Positions 1-11,310 of a DNA stretch of 64,000 bases are shown one piece after another. The DNA lies in the NCBI RefSeq assembly GCF_007859635.1, contig NZ_CP042306.1, positions 1 to 64,000 of the forward strand, written 5' to 3'. The stretch is from Sphingomonas panacisoli (lineage in GTDB: Bacteria; Pseudomonadota; Alphaproteobacteria; Sphingomonadales; Sphingomonadaceae). The position numbers and the translations under genes were made by a program. Position 1 is the first letter of the stretch; each line of letters starts with the position of its first letter. The notes beneath the pieces were generated by a model that saw only the letters and a program-made list of their open reading frames with translations, was not told where the DNA came from and ran no database searches.

Positions 1-54
1 GCCCGGCGATTGCCCGGCGCCCATCACCAATGCGGTCTTTCCCGTCACCCTCAT
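1..54 (-). CDS. SDR family oxidoreductase, N-terminal fragment cut by window edge
   Basis: Eighteen codons are visible, starting at ATG 54-52 and running off the left edge. The translation has a basic start, a beta-strand (KTALVMGAG) and a glycine motif GAGQSPG. This matches the nucleotide-binding start of the SDR subgroup with an extended GAGxxPG turn, not the common TGxxxGIG. It follows the carboxymuconolactone decarboxylase family gene on the same strand and appears to overlap its end, which suggests co-transcription. The substrate cannot be judged from so short a piece. Confidence 0.55.
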   Translation of the reverse strand, partial: MRVTGKTALVMGAGQSPG

Positions 55-618
55 CGCAGGGAAATCCGCGTCGAGCATCTGGCCTTTCGTCGAGTTGTAC
101 CGCCGAAGCTGTTCCAGGATCATCGACACCTGCGTGTATTGGCCGACGGTGAAGACGGCATCCATGCGCTGCTTCTCGGCAAGGGCGGCGAGGGGCCGTC
201 CAGGTCGCATCGCTGACGTGAAGACTATCTTCGATCCAGACGTCGGCCACGCGCAACAAGCGCCGCGTCGCTCGCGCTCCAGCCGGCCGTATCCTGGCCA
301 AGCTTGATCCGGTCGATCTCTTCGCGCGTCAGGCTCCCGATTGCAACCCGATCCGCGTGTGCTGGACCCATTCATAGCCCGACGGCCCAGCCAGCCGGTG
401 CGCAGGATCAGCAGCTCGCGCTCGCGCGGGGCCAGCGCGTTCGTCGCTCAGATCGGGCTGCCTCCCACACGTTGAACCGCTTCAGCGCCTTGGGCGCGCG
501 GGGCCATCGTGCGGAAGATGCTGAGATATGCCCGCCGAACCCGCTCCAGTACCTCGCGCTGTTCGTCATCGAGCTCGCTGTCGGCAAGCGGCGCAATCCG
601 CGCCTTGGTCAGTCGCAT
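51..618 (-). CDS. Carboxymuconolactone decarboxylase (AhpD-like) family protein, frameshifted
   Basis: The start is ATG 618-616 (MRLTKARIAPLADSELDDEQ) with a GAG-rich ribosome-binding site just upstream. Joining frames gives a protein of about 188 residues, the normal length for this family. Recognisable blocks in order are an N-terminal helix (EVLERVRRAYLSIFRTMA), RELLILRTGWL, YEWVQHTRIGL, LTREEIDRIKLG and a final QRMDAVFTVGQYTQVSMIL. There are at least three 1-base indels, so no single frame spans it. Family members are small helical proteins with decarboxylase or alkylhydroperoxidase-like activity. The usual CxxC pair is not seen, so a lactone or hydratase-type role is as likely as a redox one. 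The exact stop is uncertain because of the indels. Confidence 0.7.
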
Positions 619-669
619 CTCCTCTCCCGGTCGTTCAGCGCACTCTAGGGCAAGGCGACCGGCAGAGTC

Positions 670-1111
670 TTAGCGGCGATACGAGTCGATGATCCGTCCG
701 AGCTGCGCGGCGGTGGCGTCGATCGAGTCGGTCATCGCGGGCGGCATCGGTTCGCAGCGCGGCGGTCGGCGACCGCGACGGCTCCGGATCGTGCCCATGC
801 GCAGCTTGTTGGTGGAACGCTGGGTCGCGGCGCGTGGCCGCTGAGCCGATCGTAGGGCTAGCGAAAACGCTGAAAGATCGGGCGCGATGTCGGCGATCGG
901 GGCTGACGCAGCGTGTCGAGTACGGTGGTCGTCAACTGATCGAGCAGCATGGCGACGCCGACCTGAAGGGCGCGCGGATCGCTCAGCGCGCGGGCGGTCG
1001 CGCGCAGGTCGTCGCGCGGGGCGGGGCGTCGTAACGATCGCGGGCAGTGGCAGGAGTCGCCACCGTCGCGGCGAGGGCAAACAGGGCAATCTTAACGCGT
1101 ATGACACACAT
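670..1111 (-). CDS. Small exported protein of unknown function, frameshifted
   Basis: ATG 1111-1109 opens a clear signal peptide (MCVIRVKIALFALAATVA, then PATA), with cleavage likely near residue 23. The mature part reads, after frame joining, as DDLRATARALSDPRALQVGV, AMLLDQLTTTVLDT, then PIADIAPDLSAFSL, and ends DATAAQLGRIIDSYRR at TAA 672-670. The total is about 145 residues with one or two indels. No family was recognised. It looks like one of the short periplasmic proteins common in sphingomonads. It lies between gltB (83 bases away) and the carboxymuconolactone decarboxylase gene, all on the minus strand. The signal peptide is clear; the function is unknown. Confidence 0.5.
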
Positions 1112-1193
1112 CCGGTTCAGCCGTTATCGGGGAACGGCCTCAATAGCAGACGTGGGCGAGTTTGAAATTTTGAAAGTCCTGACTGCTTACCTT

Positions 1194-4100
1194 TTAAACC
1201 CAATCCACGCGCTGTTCGACCCGATAGGTGTGATAGGCGATCGAGCATCTCCTTGGGTATCACTTTGCCAGAAGGCGTCGCGTGGTAAAGCGGTCCCAAT
1301 CGTCGAGCAGGGGGCTCGACCAGGCGCTGTCGGTCGCTCGTGGGCGCGGACCAGGCTTTCAGCACCGCCTCCCAATGCGCCGACGACAAACGCAGTGCCA
1401 GATGATCGACTCGCCGCTGGCGCGAACCGCTCGAAGCTGCCGCTCGCGTCGTAGACGAACGCCATCCTGCCGGTCATGCCCGCGCCGGGTCTGGCGCTGA
1501 CCGGGCCGAGCACGACGGCCGTGCCGTTGGTCATATACTGGCACCCGTTCGCCCCACAGCCCTCGACCACCACGGCCGCGCCTTGAATTGCGGACGGCAA
1601 ACCGCTCGCCCGCCTGGCCCGCCGCGGAACAGCCGGCCGCTGGTCGCGCCATAGGAGGACGGTGTTGCTGATGATCGTATTTTCCTGAGATTGCAGCGCG
1701 GTGAGGACAGGCCACGATTCCGAGGCGCACGAGATCGGTGCCGCCCGACAGACCCTTGCCGACATAATCGTTGGCGTCGCCGAACACTTCCGAGCGTGAT
1801 GCCTTTGCACAGGAACGCGCCGAGGCGTCTCCCGGCCGATCCGCGGCAGGCGGACATGGACGTGGCTATCGGCGTTCTGTCCATCCCGAACGTGCGCGTG
1901 ATCTCCGACGACAGCTCGCGTGCCGACCGCGCGATGCGTGTTCTGACGGGAGTAGGGTCAGCTGCATCTTCTCGCCGCGCGAAAAGACATGCGCCGTCAT
2001 CCTTGATCATCTGCGCGTCGAGGGCTGTCGGGCACGGCGTTGCGCCACGTGTCGAGACTGGAAGCGGCGCTGATCGTCGTCGGCATCGACCTTCTTCGCC
2101 GGGATCGGGTTGAGATCGAGATCGTCGAGATGTTCCGCGCCACGGCTGACCTGACGGAGCAACTCTGGTGCGGCCGATCACTTCGTCGAGGCTGCAGTGG
2201 AGGCCCAGCCGCATGCCAGGATGTCGCGGACCTCTTCAGCAATGAACGCCATCAGATTGATCACCTTTTCCGGTGACCCCGTGAATCCGTCGAACCGCAG
2301 CGTCGGATCCCTGCGGCAGACGCCGACGGGACACGTGTTCGAATGGCATTGCTGCACCAAGGATGCAGCCCATCGCGACAAGGGCTGAGCGTGCCGATAC
2401 CGAATTCCTCGGCGCCCAGGATAGCAGCGATGACGATGTCGCGCTCCGGTCTTGAGCCCGCCGTCGGTGCGCAGTTCAATGCGCCCGCGCAGACCGTTGA
2501 GCGTCAGCGTCTGGTTGACCTCCGACAGGGCTCCATTTCCCACGGCGTGCCGGCATATTTGATGCTGGTCTGCGGGCTCGGCCGGTACCGCCATTGTGCC
2601 CGGCGACCAGGATGACGTCGGCATGCGCCTTCGCCACGCCCGCAGCCACCGTGCCGATCCCGGCCGAACTGACCAGCTTTACGCAGACCCTCGCGCGCGG
2701 GTTGATCTGCTTCAGGTCGTAGATGAGCTGCGGCGAGGTCCTCGGATTGAATAGGGATGTCGGGTGCGGCGGCGGCGAAGATCAGCGCGTCACACCTGGC
2801 GTCGCGTGACGCAGCTTGGCGATGAATTCCAGACCCTTGAAGCCGGGTAAAATTTGCCCACTTCGTTGGTCTTTGGCGCCTTGCGCGACCTTGATCTCGA
2901 TCTCGTCGCACGCGTTGAGATATTCGGAAGCGGTCACGCCGAACCGGCCGCTGGCGATCTGCCCTTAACGCCCGAATTGGCGTTGCTCGCCATTCTCGTA
3001 TGGGCTGTGGGGGCGGATCTTGTCCTCGCCGCCTTCGCCCCGACACCGCGCGCGCGCCGATGTGTTCATCGCGATCGCCAGCGTCTCGTGCGCTTCCGGC
3101 GACATGCGCCGAGGCGACATGCCCGGCGTCACGAAGCGCTTGCGGATCTCGGTGATCGCCTCGACCTGCTCGACCGCGATGCCTTCTGTCGGGAAAGTTG
3201 AACTGGAGCGCATTCGGCGCAGATAGACCGGCGGCAGATCGGCAAAAACCCCTCGCGAGAATTTCTGAAGTACGTCGAATAGGGAATCGGTCGCGACCGC
3301 GGTCTGCAGCAGGTGCATCAGCTGCGCCTGAATAGGCATGCGGTCTCAGCGCCGTGCCGTTGGCGGTAGAAGCCGCCAATGGGCAGCGGTTGCCACCGCC
3401 GGATCGAACGTCTGATCGTGGCGCAGTTGCGCGTTGAGGTGGTTGGCGCATTGCCTTTTCGCCCGAAATCTTCGCGGCGCGTGCCCGGGAACAGGTCAAG
3501 ATTCAGGCTACGGGAGAGGCCGACCGCCTCGAAATTATACCCGCTGCGATAGCTGGAGATCACCGCGATCCCCATCTTCGACATGATCTTGAGCAGGCCT
3601 TCGTCCACGGCTCCTGCGATGGTTGGCGAGGCACTTGTCGAGGCTCGTCTCGCCGAAAAGGCCGCGACCATGCCGGTCGGCGATCGCCGCTTCCGCCAGA
3701 TACGCATAGACCGTCGTCGCGCCGACCCCGATCAGCACCGCATAATAATGCGTTTATGCATTCGGCGGTCTCGACGTTGATCGAACAATAGGAGCGCAGC
3801 CCCCGGCGCACGAGATGGGATGCGGACCGCCGCCGCCGCCAGCACGCCGGCGATGCCGACCTTGTCGTTAATGATGTCGCGATCCGACAGGAACAGTTCC
3901 GACTTTTTGCTCGCGCACGGCCTGTTCGGCCTGGCTGCGGATGCGCTGATCGCGGTGCGTAGCGCGTCGGCAAGCCGCCGCCCGCGGCGAAGGTGCAGTC
4001 GATTCCGCCCGCGCCGCGGCGCCGAAATGCGCCTTGAAATGCGCCCAGCCCGCGCCGTCGAGGACAGGGCTTTCCGAGCACCAGCACGCCGTCCTGCGCC

Positions 4101-5845
4101 CGTCCGGTGTCGAGGATGTTGGGCGAGGTTGAGAAGCGCGTCTTGAGCGACATCACGTGGCGTTCGCGCAGACTGTCGATCGGCGGGTTGGTAACAGGTG
4201 GTTGGCTGAAATTCTGGCGGAAGAATTGGCTGATCAGTCGCGGCTTGTCGGAAATGACCGCGAGCGGCGTATCGTCGCCCATCGAGCCGATCGCTTCCTT
4301 GGCGGTCTCGGACCATCGGCGACAGGATCAGCTCCATGTCCTCGATCGTCTGGCCGGCGGCGACCTGGCGGCGCATCAGTTCGGGGCGGGGGGTGGCCGA
4401 AGCGCGTCACGGGATCGCTTTCCGGCGCCGCGGAGATCCTCGACCGTCAGGAACTTGCCGATCATCGCGGCATAATCATGCTCACCGGCGATGCGATCCC
4501 TTGACCTCGCGGTCGTGGAACAGCTTTGCCCTGGTCGAGATCGACCGTCGATCATCTGGTCTGACCGAGCCGGCCCTTTTCGACGATCATCGTTTCCGGC
4601 ACGACGACCATCCCGCTTTCCGGATCCGACGATCAACAGCCCGTCCGAGGTATGCGTGTAGCGTAAGGGGCGCAGCGCATTGCGGTCCATCCCCGCGACC
4701 GCCCAGGTTGTCGGTCATCGCCAGCGCGGCGGGGGCTGTCCCACGGCTCCATGACGCTGCCGAGATATTTGAACATGTCGAGATGCGCTTTGGGCATCTG
4801 CCGCCTGGTCGCCCGACGCCTCCGGCACTGGCCAGCATCAACTTGGCGGTCGGCGCGTCGCGGCCGGAGCGGCAGATCGCCTGGAACACGGAGGGAGCGC
4901 CGCCGTGTCCGACGCGCCCGCCGGGATAACCGGCTTGATGTCCTCCGAATGCTCGCCGAACGAGGTCGCCGCCAATCTTGATCTCGTGGCTGAGCATCCA
5001 GTTCTTCGTTGCCGCGGATGGCATTGATCTCGGCCACAGCGCGAGGCTTTATGAGCGGAACGGGCTGCGCTTTCAGCCACCATTGCGGAAAGGTGTTGGT
5101 CGAATAGCGCTGATGGAAAAGAATCGCGTGACGCGGCTTTCGAGCGCGGATCCCTTGAGGTCGGGATAGGAAGACCGAGAGGTTCTCGGCGGGGAGAAAC
5201 AGCCCCTGTAGATGATCGATCGGCACGACAGCGAGCAGATGTAGAAGCCGCCGATCTGCGCTGGGTACGACGCGCTTCTCGATCCGGCGGCGGACGAGAT
5301 AGAGGTTCCTTTTCGAACTTTCTCGGCCGAAAATTGCTGGTCTGGGGAGCGGCCCGGCGATCACATCTGCTTCGATCTCGGGACGCGTTTCCTGCGCCTT
5401 GCGGCTGATCACCGACACATCGACCGGCACCTGACGCCAGCCGTAGATCGTGTACCTCGCCTCGAACACCGCGCTTTCGACAGATCGGGTTCGGCACGCT
5501 TCCTGCGCGCCGAGATCGGTGCGCGGCAGGAAGATCATCACAATGACCGCGAGGCGATTATCGGCGGACCTCCGCGGTCCGATCTGGGACCGCCCGTCGA
5601 AGAATTTGAGTGGCAGGTCGACGTGGCAGGCCCTCGAACCGCCGTCGCCGGTCTTGTCCGTCTGCGCAATGACCGCGCTCGCGATGCCACACCGCCTTCA
5701 GCGCATCGATCGCCGACTGCACGACACGACGCGAAGCGAAAGCCCGTCGGTCGCGGCGACGAGGCCCGACGCCGCACGCGTCGGATCTGAATTCGGGGGC
5801 GATGACATCTCCTTCCGCAGCGAGGCGGGCGCGTTGGTCGGTCAT
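1194..5845 (-). CDS. gltB: Glutamate synthase (NADPH) large subunit, heavily frameshifted
   Basis: This is the alpha subunit of GOGAT: it releases ammonia from glutamine, channels it, and makes glutamate from 2-oxoglutarate at an FMN/3Fe-4S site. The start is ATG 5845-5843, giving a short propeptide before the catalytic cysteine in SDACGVG near residue 24. Recognisable blocks are [27 protein letters not shown] (broken), [38 protein letters not shown], the 3Fe-4S region [12 protein letters not shown] (about 2,300), [18 protein letters not shown], and the beta-helix end with VVLGP. The span of 4,652 bases fits the usual 1,500 or so residues. Dozens of indels break it. ATG overlaps the TGA of the DUF2059 gene. 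The extreme C-terminus, placed at TAA 1196-1194, is approximate. Confidence 0.9.
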
Positions 5846-6449
5846 AACTGGCGCGTCTCAAAAACTTGAGCGGCGGCGACTTCTTCGCGAACTGGCAATG
5901 TCGCCCTGCGCGCGGCTCATCGACTGCGACATCAGCGATTGCTGCCGAGCGGCGATGTCCGGGTTCGCCATGATCGTATAGGATGCCTCGGGTATAGGCT
6001 CGGCCGGTTGGCGTTTCGAAAAAGGCCTGCAGTTCGTGCATCTGATCGACGTCGTGAAGCGGCGGGGGGGGGGGGCATAGGCGTTGGCCATCGCCGCCAC
6101 CATGCCGGGCAGGGCATTCGACATCCTGGTCCATCCACGCGGGGCGTTCTGCTTTTGCATGAACTCTATCGAACAGCGCGCCTTGGCGCGCGGGGTCGGA
6201 CGCTTTTAACAGCGGCTTCGCGAACTCCGGGTTCGACGTCATGCCGCGCTGAATGTTCGCTGCCATCGGCATCATCATGCCCTGGATCATCTGTTGACGG
6301 GTCGCTGGCGGTAGCAGCGTTATCGATCAGCGACCGCGCGGCCGACACCCGGCAAATCGAGCGCAGTTAGCCGTCGTCGGCGCCACTTGCGCCTGGGCTG
6401 CGACCGGTGCCGCAAGACCGAGACCGACGATCGCCACAAACCGCTTCAT
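5842..6449 (-). CDS. DUF2059 domain secreted protein between gltD and gltB, frameshifted
   Basis: ATG 6449-6447 overlaps the gltD stop (ATGA) and opens a signal peptide (MKRFVAIVGLGLAAPVAAQA). The mature part contains QMIQGMMMPMAANIQRGMTS, then FETPTGRAYTQASYTIMANP and QQSLMSQSMSRMQGDI. This is the helical pattern of DUF2059, a periplasmic domain of unknown function. The tail reads FAKEVAAAQVF and ends at a TGA overlapping the gltB ATG. A run of 12 G (6,064-6,075) and several indels break the frame. The two stop/start overlaps tie this exported protein translationally to two cytoplasmic enzyme subunits, which is unusual. Family placement is good; the role is unknown. Confidence 0.7.
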
Positions 6450-7966
6450 GCCACTTTCCTCTCGCTCGCCGCTTTTCGCGCGCAAATATTTGTCCGATGT
6501 GCCCTGCGACATCGCGCCCGTCGCGTACCGCCCACACCACCAGGCCTGCGCGCCGGCGCACGATGTCGCCGGCGGCGAATACGCCGTCGAGGTTGGTCAT
6601 CAGGGCTGGCATCATCATCGAGGCTGGCATTATCCAGCACCGTTCCTCAGCGCGTCACGCCGAGTTCGGGGGCGTCGAATTGGGCACTGGCCTCCGGCAT
6701 CGAACCCGGAGTGCCTTGATGACCAAGTCGGCGTCGCGGACTTCGGCCGGGCGCGCCGTCGGGTTCGGCGCGCGGCGGCCGCTGTCGGGCGCGCTGAGCC
6801 GTGCATGCGGCCGATCAGGACGTCTTTCGATGGTGTCCTGCCGCCGCCACGAACGCCGTCGGGGCGGATGCCAGGAGAAGACCTCTCCCTTCCTCGGCAT
6901 GGCCGACTCGCGCTGCGAGCCTGGCATGTTGTCGCGGTCGCGGTGGTAGGAGGCAGGCGACCGGAATTGGTTCGCCCTGGCGGACGGCGGTGCGCACGCA
7001 ATCCATCGCGGATATCGCCGCCGCCGACAACGACGACGTTCTTGCCCGCGGTATTCTAGCGCGCGCCGCTGTCGAAATCCGGAACGGGGGGCGGGCGTCG
7101 TTTAGCCCTTGCGATTGGAGGCGACCAGATAGTCGAGCGCTTCGACCACGCCGCCGTTATCCACGCCCGGTGCCGCGAGCCCGCGCGCCTTATAGAGCGC
7201 CGGTCGCGATCAGCAGCGCACCGGCGCTCGCGCAGGTCCTCCTCCAGCGTCGCCTCGCGCCCGACTTCCGAAGCCTTCGTGGAACACGATGCCGCCCGCC
7301 TTGAGCCGGTCGACGCGGCGCATCACGATCGGCTTTTCGGAGCTTGAAGCCGGGGATGCCGTAGGGTCAGCAGGCCCGCCGGCGCGATCGTGCGGTCGTA
7401 CGTAGAGGCATGGACATCGTACCCGGCGACGCGGGAGCAATCTGGCGGGTCAGGCTCCGGGACCCGCACCGACAATCCGACCGACGGACGGCCGCGCGGA
7501 CGGCCCGGCGCGAGCGGTCGACCCAGCCTTCCCCAGGCGGTGTCGGTGATGAACTTCCCCAAAACCTGAAGTCCGATCGTCACGGCGCCGTGGCCCGGAC
7601 CCGAGAATTCGATGACGCACTCTCCTTTCGATAGCCGGTCCTGGTGTGGGGCAGATGCGGCCGCAGAAAAATCTCGGGCATGGTGGAGGTGTGGGGGGCG
7701 TTACTCTGTAGCTCATATGCTTCACGCAGACGTCCGGCGGTCAGTCGCAGCCAGTCGGGGATGTGGTTGTGGGAGCGGACAATGCACTGCGCAATAGGGG
7801 GACGCCGCATTGCGAACAGCGCGCCGACCGCTCTTCCCGGCGGTCGGGACGGGGCATAGCGATCCGGCGATTTCGAAATCCTCCGCCCGCGCCTCGCCTT
7901 CGCGCTTGGCTGGATAGGCGTCCGCGTGGTACCGCTACGAATTCCCCAGCATGTCGCTGCAGCCAT
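6446..7966 (-). CDS. gltD: Glutamate synthase small subunit, frameshifted
   Basis: The beta subunit of GOGAT passes electrons from NADPH through FAD and two 4Fe-4S clusters to GltB. After joining frames the N-terminus shows the cluster region (CGVPYC, then HNHIPDWLRLTA), followed by TMPEI, VTIGLQVLGKFITDTAW, a dinucleotide fold (VVGAGPA, then GYDVHVYDR), GLLTYGIPGFKLEKPIVMRR, and the C-terminal FAD signature NLDGVFAAGDIVRGASLVVW with AVRDGRDVA. It ends KAASERKVA at a TGA overlapping the next ATG. The start is uncertain: ATG 7966 or ATG 7950, both near the expected point. It is the first gene of the gltD-DUF2059-gltB set. Confidence 0.88.
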
Positions 7967-8106
7967 CGCCCGCTCCTTCGAAGCGGGGCCGTATCTCGCG
8001 TTCTTAACGGCCCGTCACGCTGGGAATCCGACAGATAGGGACAGTATAGCTGCCAATCTTTTCGGCGTTTTGCGCGTTTCGGCGCGACGAGTGTTGAAAC
8101 TTTCTA

Positions 8107-8112
8107 ATTATA
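8107..8112 (-). promoter_or_regulatory. Possible -10 box upstream of gltD
   Basis: On the minus strand this reads TATAAT, a perfect -10 hexamer in very GC-rich DNA, about 140 bases upstream of the gltD start. No good -35 hexamer is visible at 16-18 bases, so the assignment rests on one box and position. The stretch between gltD and uppP holds nothing else I can name. Confidence 0.3.
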
Positions 8113-8127
8113 GAACTGCATCGGACC

Positions 8128-8931
8128 TTATTTGTACGCCAGCCACGCCAACGCAGCGATCCTCGCAGCGATTCGGTACCACGCAAACGGCGCGAACCCG
8201 CGCCGTGTTACGATCGCCATGAACGCCTTGATCACCACGAGTGCGACGAGGAAGGAGACCGTCGCGCCGATCGCGATCTGCCGAAATCGTGCGCGTGGAG
8301 TTCGTGGCGATGCTTGAACAGCTGCAGTGCTGTCGCCCCGACCAGCGTCGGCAAAGCCAGGAAGAAGCTGAACTCCGCCGCCGTCCGCCGGTCGATGCCC
8401 AGCGCCATCGCCCCCATGATCGTCGCGCCCGACCGGCTGACGCCCGGCACCATCGCGAGGCATTGCACCAGCCTGACGGTCGCGGCTTGCCCGGCGCCGA
8501 CCGCCGATACACCGCCGGTTTCGCGCGGCCGCGCCAGCCGTTCGATCACCAGGATCGCGACGCCGCCGACGATCAACGACCACGCCACCACGCGCGCTTT
8601 CAGCAACGTGTCGATCCGGTCCCTATGGAGGAAGCCGATCACCACCGCGCGGGCAGGGGAACGCAATCAGCACGTTGCGCACGAACGCGATCGATCTGCG
8701 TTGGCCCAAGCTAGCACGCCTTTCATGACCGCCACGAACGTCCGCCAGTACAGCACGACGATCGCCAGGATCGCGCCCGGCTGGATCGCGATGTTGAACA
8801 CCGCCCAGCGCGCCGCGTCATAGCCGAGCAGGTCACTGCGAGGATCTGGTGGGCCGGTCGATGATACCGGCAGGGAATTCGGTCACGCCCTCGACGATGC
8901 CGAGGATGATGGCGGCGATGATATCGGACAC
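8128..8931 (-). CDS. uppP: Undecaprenyl-diphosphatase, frameshifted
   Basis: This membrane phosphatase recycles undecaprenyl diphosphate to the monophosphate carrier for peptidoglycan and other envelope polymers. The start is GTG 8931-8929, giving SDIIAAIILGIVEGVTEF and then, after an indel, LPVSSTGH. That is the family's first signature (EGxTEFLPVSSTGH). The second signature, MVPGVSRSGATIMGAMALG, lies near 8,430. Between and after are hydrophobic helices (ARVVAWSLIVGGVAILVIE; ATVSFLVALVVIKAFMAIV). It ends AALAWLAYK at TAA 8130-8128. The length of 267 residues is typical. At least three indels occur in the N-terminal half. It starts 9 bases after the NDUFA9-like gene, probably in one transcript. 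Confidence 0.9.
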
Positions 8932-8940
8932 CGTTAGCCC

Positions 8941-9914
8941 CTAGTTAGGTGGTAGGAAAATCAGGTGGCGGCGCGCGAGAACGCCGAAGCGGCCGGCCTT
9001 GCGGTACCGCACCAGCCAGCCGGGCGCGACCGTCCTCCATCGGCGTAGGCACAATCCCGAGCGCCGACAGGCCGGGAACGGTGCCGGTCGCGACATTGTC
9101 GGTCTGCAGCATCTTCCACTGATCGCGTTTGATCGGGCGCGCCCGGCAGGGAACCCGAACATCGACATCGCATTGCCCGCAACGTCGGGCAGTTCGACCA
9201 CTTCCGGCGCGCGGCCGATCGCCGTCGCCAGCCAGCGGATCAGTTCGCCCATCGCGATGACCTCGGGTCCGGCCAGTTCGTACGTCTTGCCCGCATGCGC
9301 CTTCCGGATCGGCCAGGACGCGCGTCACGGCTTTGGCGACATCGACGACGTGAACCGGCTGGAACCGTGCCTTGGCCTTGAGCACGGGGGACCATCGGCA
9401 GGCCGGCGACCATCGTCGCGAAGCGGCTGATGAACTTGTCCTCGGGGCCCGAACACGACCGACGGGCGCAGGATGACGGTGTCGGGGAATGCCGCGCGGG
9501 CAGCCGCCTCCCGCCGGCGCCCTTGGTCGCGTAATATTCTGAGTCCGATCCGGGGTCGGCGCCGATCGTCGAGGGATAGTCGACGAACGTCGTGACGCCC
9601 TCGCCGCCTTCGCCGCTTCCGTCGCGGCGCGCAGGCCGTCCTGCTGGATGCTCTTGAAGTTCGGCCCCCAGGTGCCGACCAGATAGACCACCGCATCCGA
9701 TCCGGCGACGGCGCGCGCCACTGTGTCGGGCTTCGTCACGTCGCACGCCGCGAACTGCGTCTGCCCGAGCCCACCGAGCGGTTTCAGGAACCAGGCGCGC
9801 CGCGGGTCGCGCTCTGCGATCCGCACGCGCGCGCCCGCCGCCAGCAATTCCTGCGCGATATAGCGGCCGAGGAAATCCGCCCCCGCCGATCAGCGTTACC
9901 AGTTTGTCCTTCAC
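8941..9914 (-). CDS. Complex I NDUFA9-like NAD(P)-binding protein, frameshifted
   Basis: The start is GTG 9914-9912 (VKDKLVTLIGGGGF), followed after an indel by LGRYIAQELLAAGARV, an atypical-SDR Rossmann start. Further blocks are FAACDVTKPDTVARAVAGSD, VVYLVGTWGPNF, TFVDYPSTIGADP, the YxxxK equivalent SEYYATKGAGE, VILRPSVVFGPEDKFI, and RFQPVHVVDVAKAV. The order matches the alphaproteobacterial relatives of mitochondrial complex I subunit NDUFA9. The family binds NADPH and is thought to act structurally or in quinone-linked functions. Length is about 320 residues. Several indels break it. It is followed by uppP. Confidence 0.8.
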
Positions 9915-10035
9915 GACGCGCCTCTTCGCAAAACTCGCCTGCTCCCATGCCGTGTCCCGCCCGCGCCGACAAGCGGCGACGGCGCGGTTGACAACGTCCC
10001 GACGCGCCCATAGAGCCCTTCGCGCCTCACCCCGT

Positions 10036-10123
10036 GCCCAGATGGCGGACTCTGGTAGACGCACCAGCTTCAGGTGCTGGCGCTCGCAAGGGCGTGGAGG
10101 TTCGAGTCCTCTTCTGGGCACCA
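10036..10123 (+). tRNA. tRNA-Leu (anticodon CAG)
   Basis: The acceptor stem GCCCAGA (10036-10042) pairs with TCTGGGC (10113-10119). The anticodon arm is CCAGC-TTCAGGT-GCTGG, giving anticodon CAG. A long variable arm follows, as expected for a class II tRNA, then the T arm with GGTTCGAGTCC. The discriminator A and an encoded CCA complete the 3' end at 10120-10123. The gene is intact despite the poor sequence around it, and it ends 15 bases before the stop of the convergent aldolase-like gene. Confidence 0.95.
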
Positions 10124-10137
10124 TTTTCCCTGTCAAA

Positions 10138-11304
10138 TCAACTTTTTAGGGCCGAACGGCCGCGGGCCGTTATTGGCCAGATCGCGACTAAAGTGTCGTC
10201 GCTGACGACGTGATAGGCGTCGTAGAGGCTTACGGTCGGGTCGCAGTGCGGGGTGATGGCCGTGATGCGCGCGCTGAGACCCAGTGCCGCAGCACCGCTG
10301 TGGAGTATCACCGCGCCTTGTTCGTCGCCCATGAAGCGATAGGTGCTGCCCTCGGGGCGCGCCGGCCAGGATCACCGGCATGCCGGCCTCAGTCGCGAAT
10401 GCTTTCAGCCCGGCGTCCAGCGTCGCCATGCCGGGCGCGTTGGCGCTGATCACGCGCGTATCGACCATCAACGCGGTGGCGAACGTCGTGCCGAGATCGC
10501 AGTCGCGATATTCGCGGTCCATGAAGATGTATGATCCGACCTGGAGCTCGGTCAGCACCCCGAACTCGACGTCGATACGATGCGTCCCGGTGCCGCCGCC
10601 GGTGACGACGGGCGGCGGCAACCCAGCCTCGGCCAGCGCCGCGATCACGGTCCGCAGATACGCGGTGCGGTCGGCGATCGCGGCGCGGCGATCGGCGAAG
10701 ATCGGGATATGCTGCTGCGACCCGCAATAGAACTGCACGCCACCGTACATGAGTTGCTGCGCGTCGGCGATCTGCCGGGCCAATGTGACGGCGTCCACCG
10801 CCGACGCCACCCCCGTGCGATGGATGCCCGGATCGACATCGACCAGCACGGCGGGATCGGGCGGCCGTCATTGGGCGGCGGCGATCGCTGCGACCGCAAC
10901 GGGATGGTCCGCGACTTATCGCGAGATCGGGGGATACGCTCGTTGCGAGCGCGACCAGCCGCTCGATCGCGGGCGCCGCGACGATCGGCGACGTCAGCGC
11001 AGGATCGATCCGATCCCCTTCCGCCGCCAGCGCTTCCGCCCCTCGCCGAGCTTGGCGCAGCAACACGCCGGCGCCGCGCCCGGCGTTGATCAGTGCAGTC
11101 GCGCGATGTCGGCTCTGCTCTTGTGCGTCTTGGCGTGGCGGGCGGAGCGCGATGCCGCGACGCCCGTTGCCCGAACGCCGCCATCGCCGCGATATTCGCC
11201 GCCAGCGCGTCGCGATCGACGATCAGCGCCGGCGGTGTTGGAGCCGATCGCGCGAGCCGGGGCTGGCCGATCAAATGGCCGTGAAGGTGCTGACTAGGGG
11301 TCAT
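10138..11304 (-). CDS. DSD1-family PLP enzyme (D-threonine aldolase / alanine racemase-like), frameshifted at 5' end
   Basis: After joining frames the protein reads PALIVDRDALAANIAAMAAF, GIALRP and HAKTHKS (the PLP lysine motif RPHxKTHK), SPIVAAPAIERLVALA, then an unbroken stretch with LVDVDPGIHRTGV, GVQFYCGSQQHI, VVTGGGTGTHRIDVEFGVLT, ELQVGSYIFMDREYRDCD and PHCDPTVSLYDAYHVV near the end. The last is the metal-site region of D-threonine aldolase-type fold-III enzymes, after an alanine-racemase-like barrel. The likely reaction is retro-aldol cleavage of D-3-hydroxy amino acids, or a related D-amino acid dehydratase activity. ATG 11304 is 6 bases after the GH144 stop, so it may ride on the glucan operon. 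Several indels lie between 10,870 and 11,300. Confidence 0.75.
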
Positions 11305-11310
11305 TCCCCC

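Noticed and set aside
6064..6075. The run of 12 G as a phase-variable tract in the DUF2059 gene
   Set aside because: It lies in the error-rich part of the window, and the encoded segment is expected to be a normal helix. A homopolymer miscall is more likely; only raw reads could revive the idea.
1194..9914. Reading gltB, gltD, uppP and their neighbours as true pseudogenes
   Set aside because: Conserved residues persist at full density on both sides of each indel and the indels cluster by position, not by gene. Consensus error is the simpler account.
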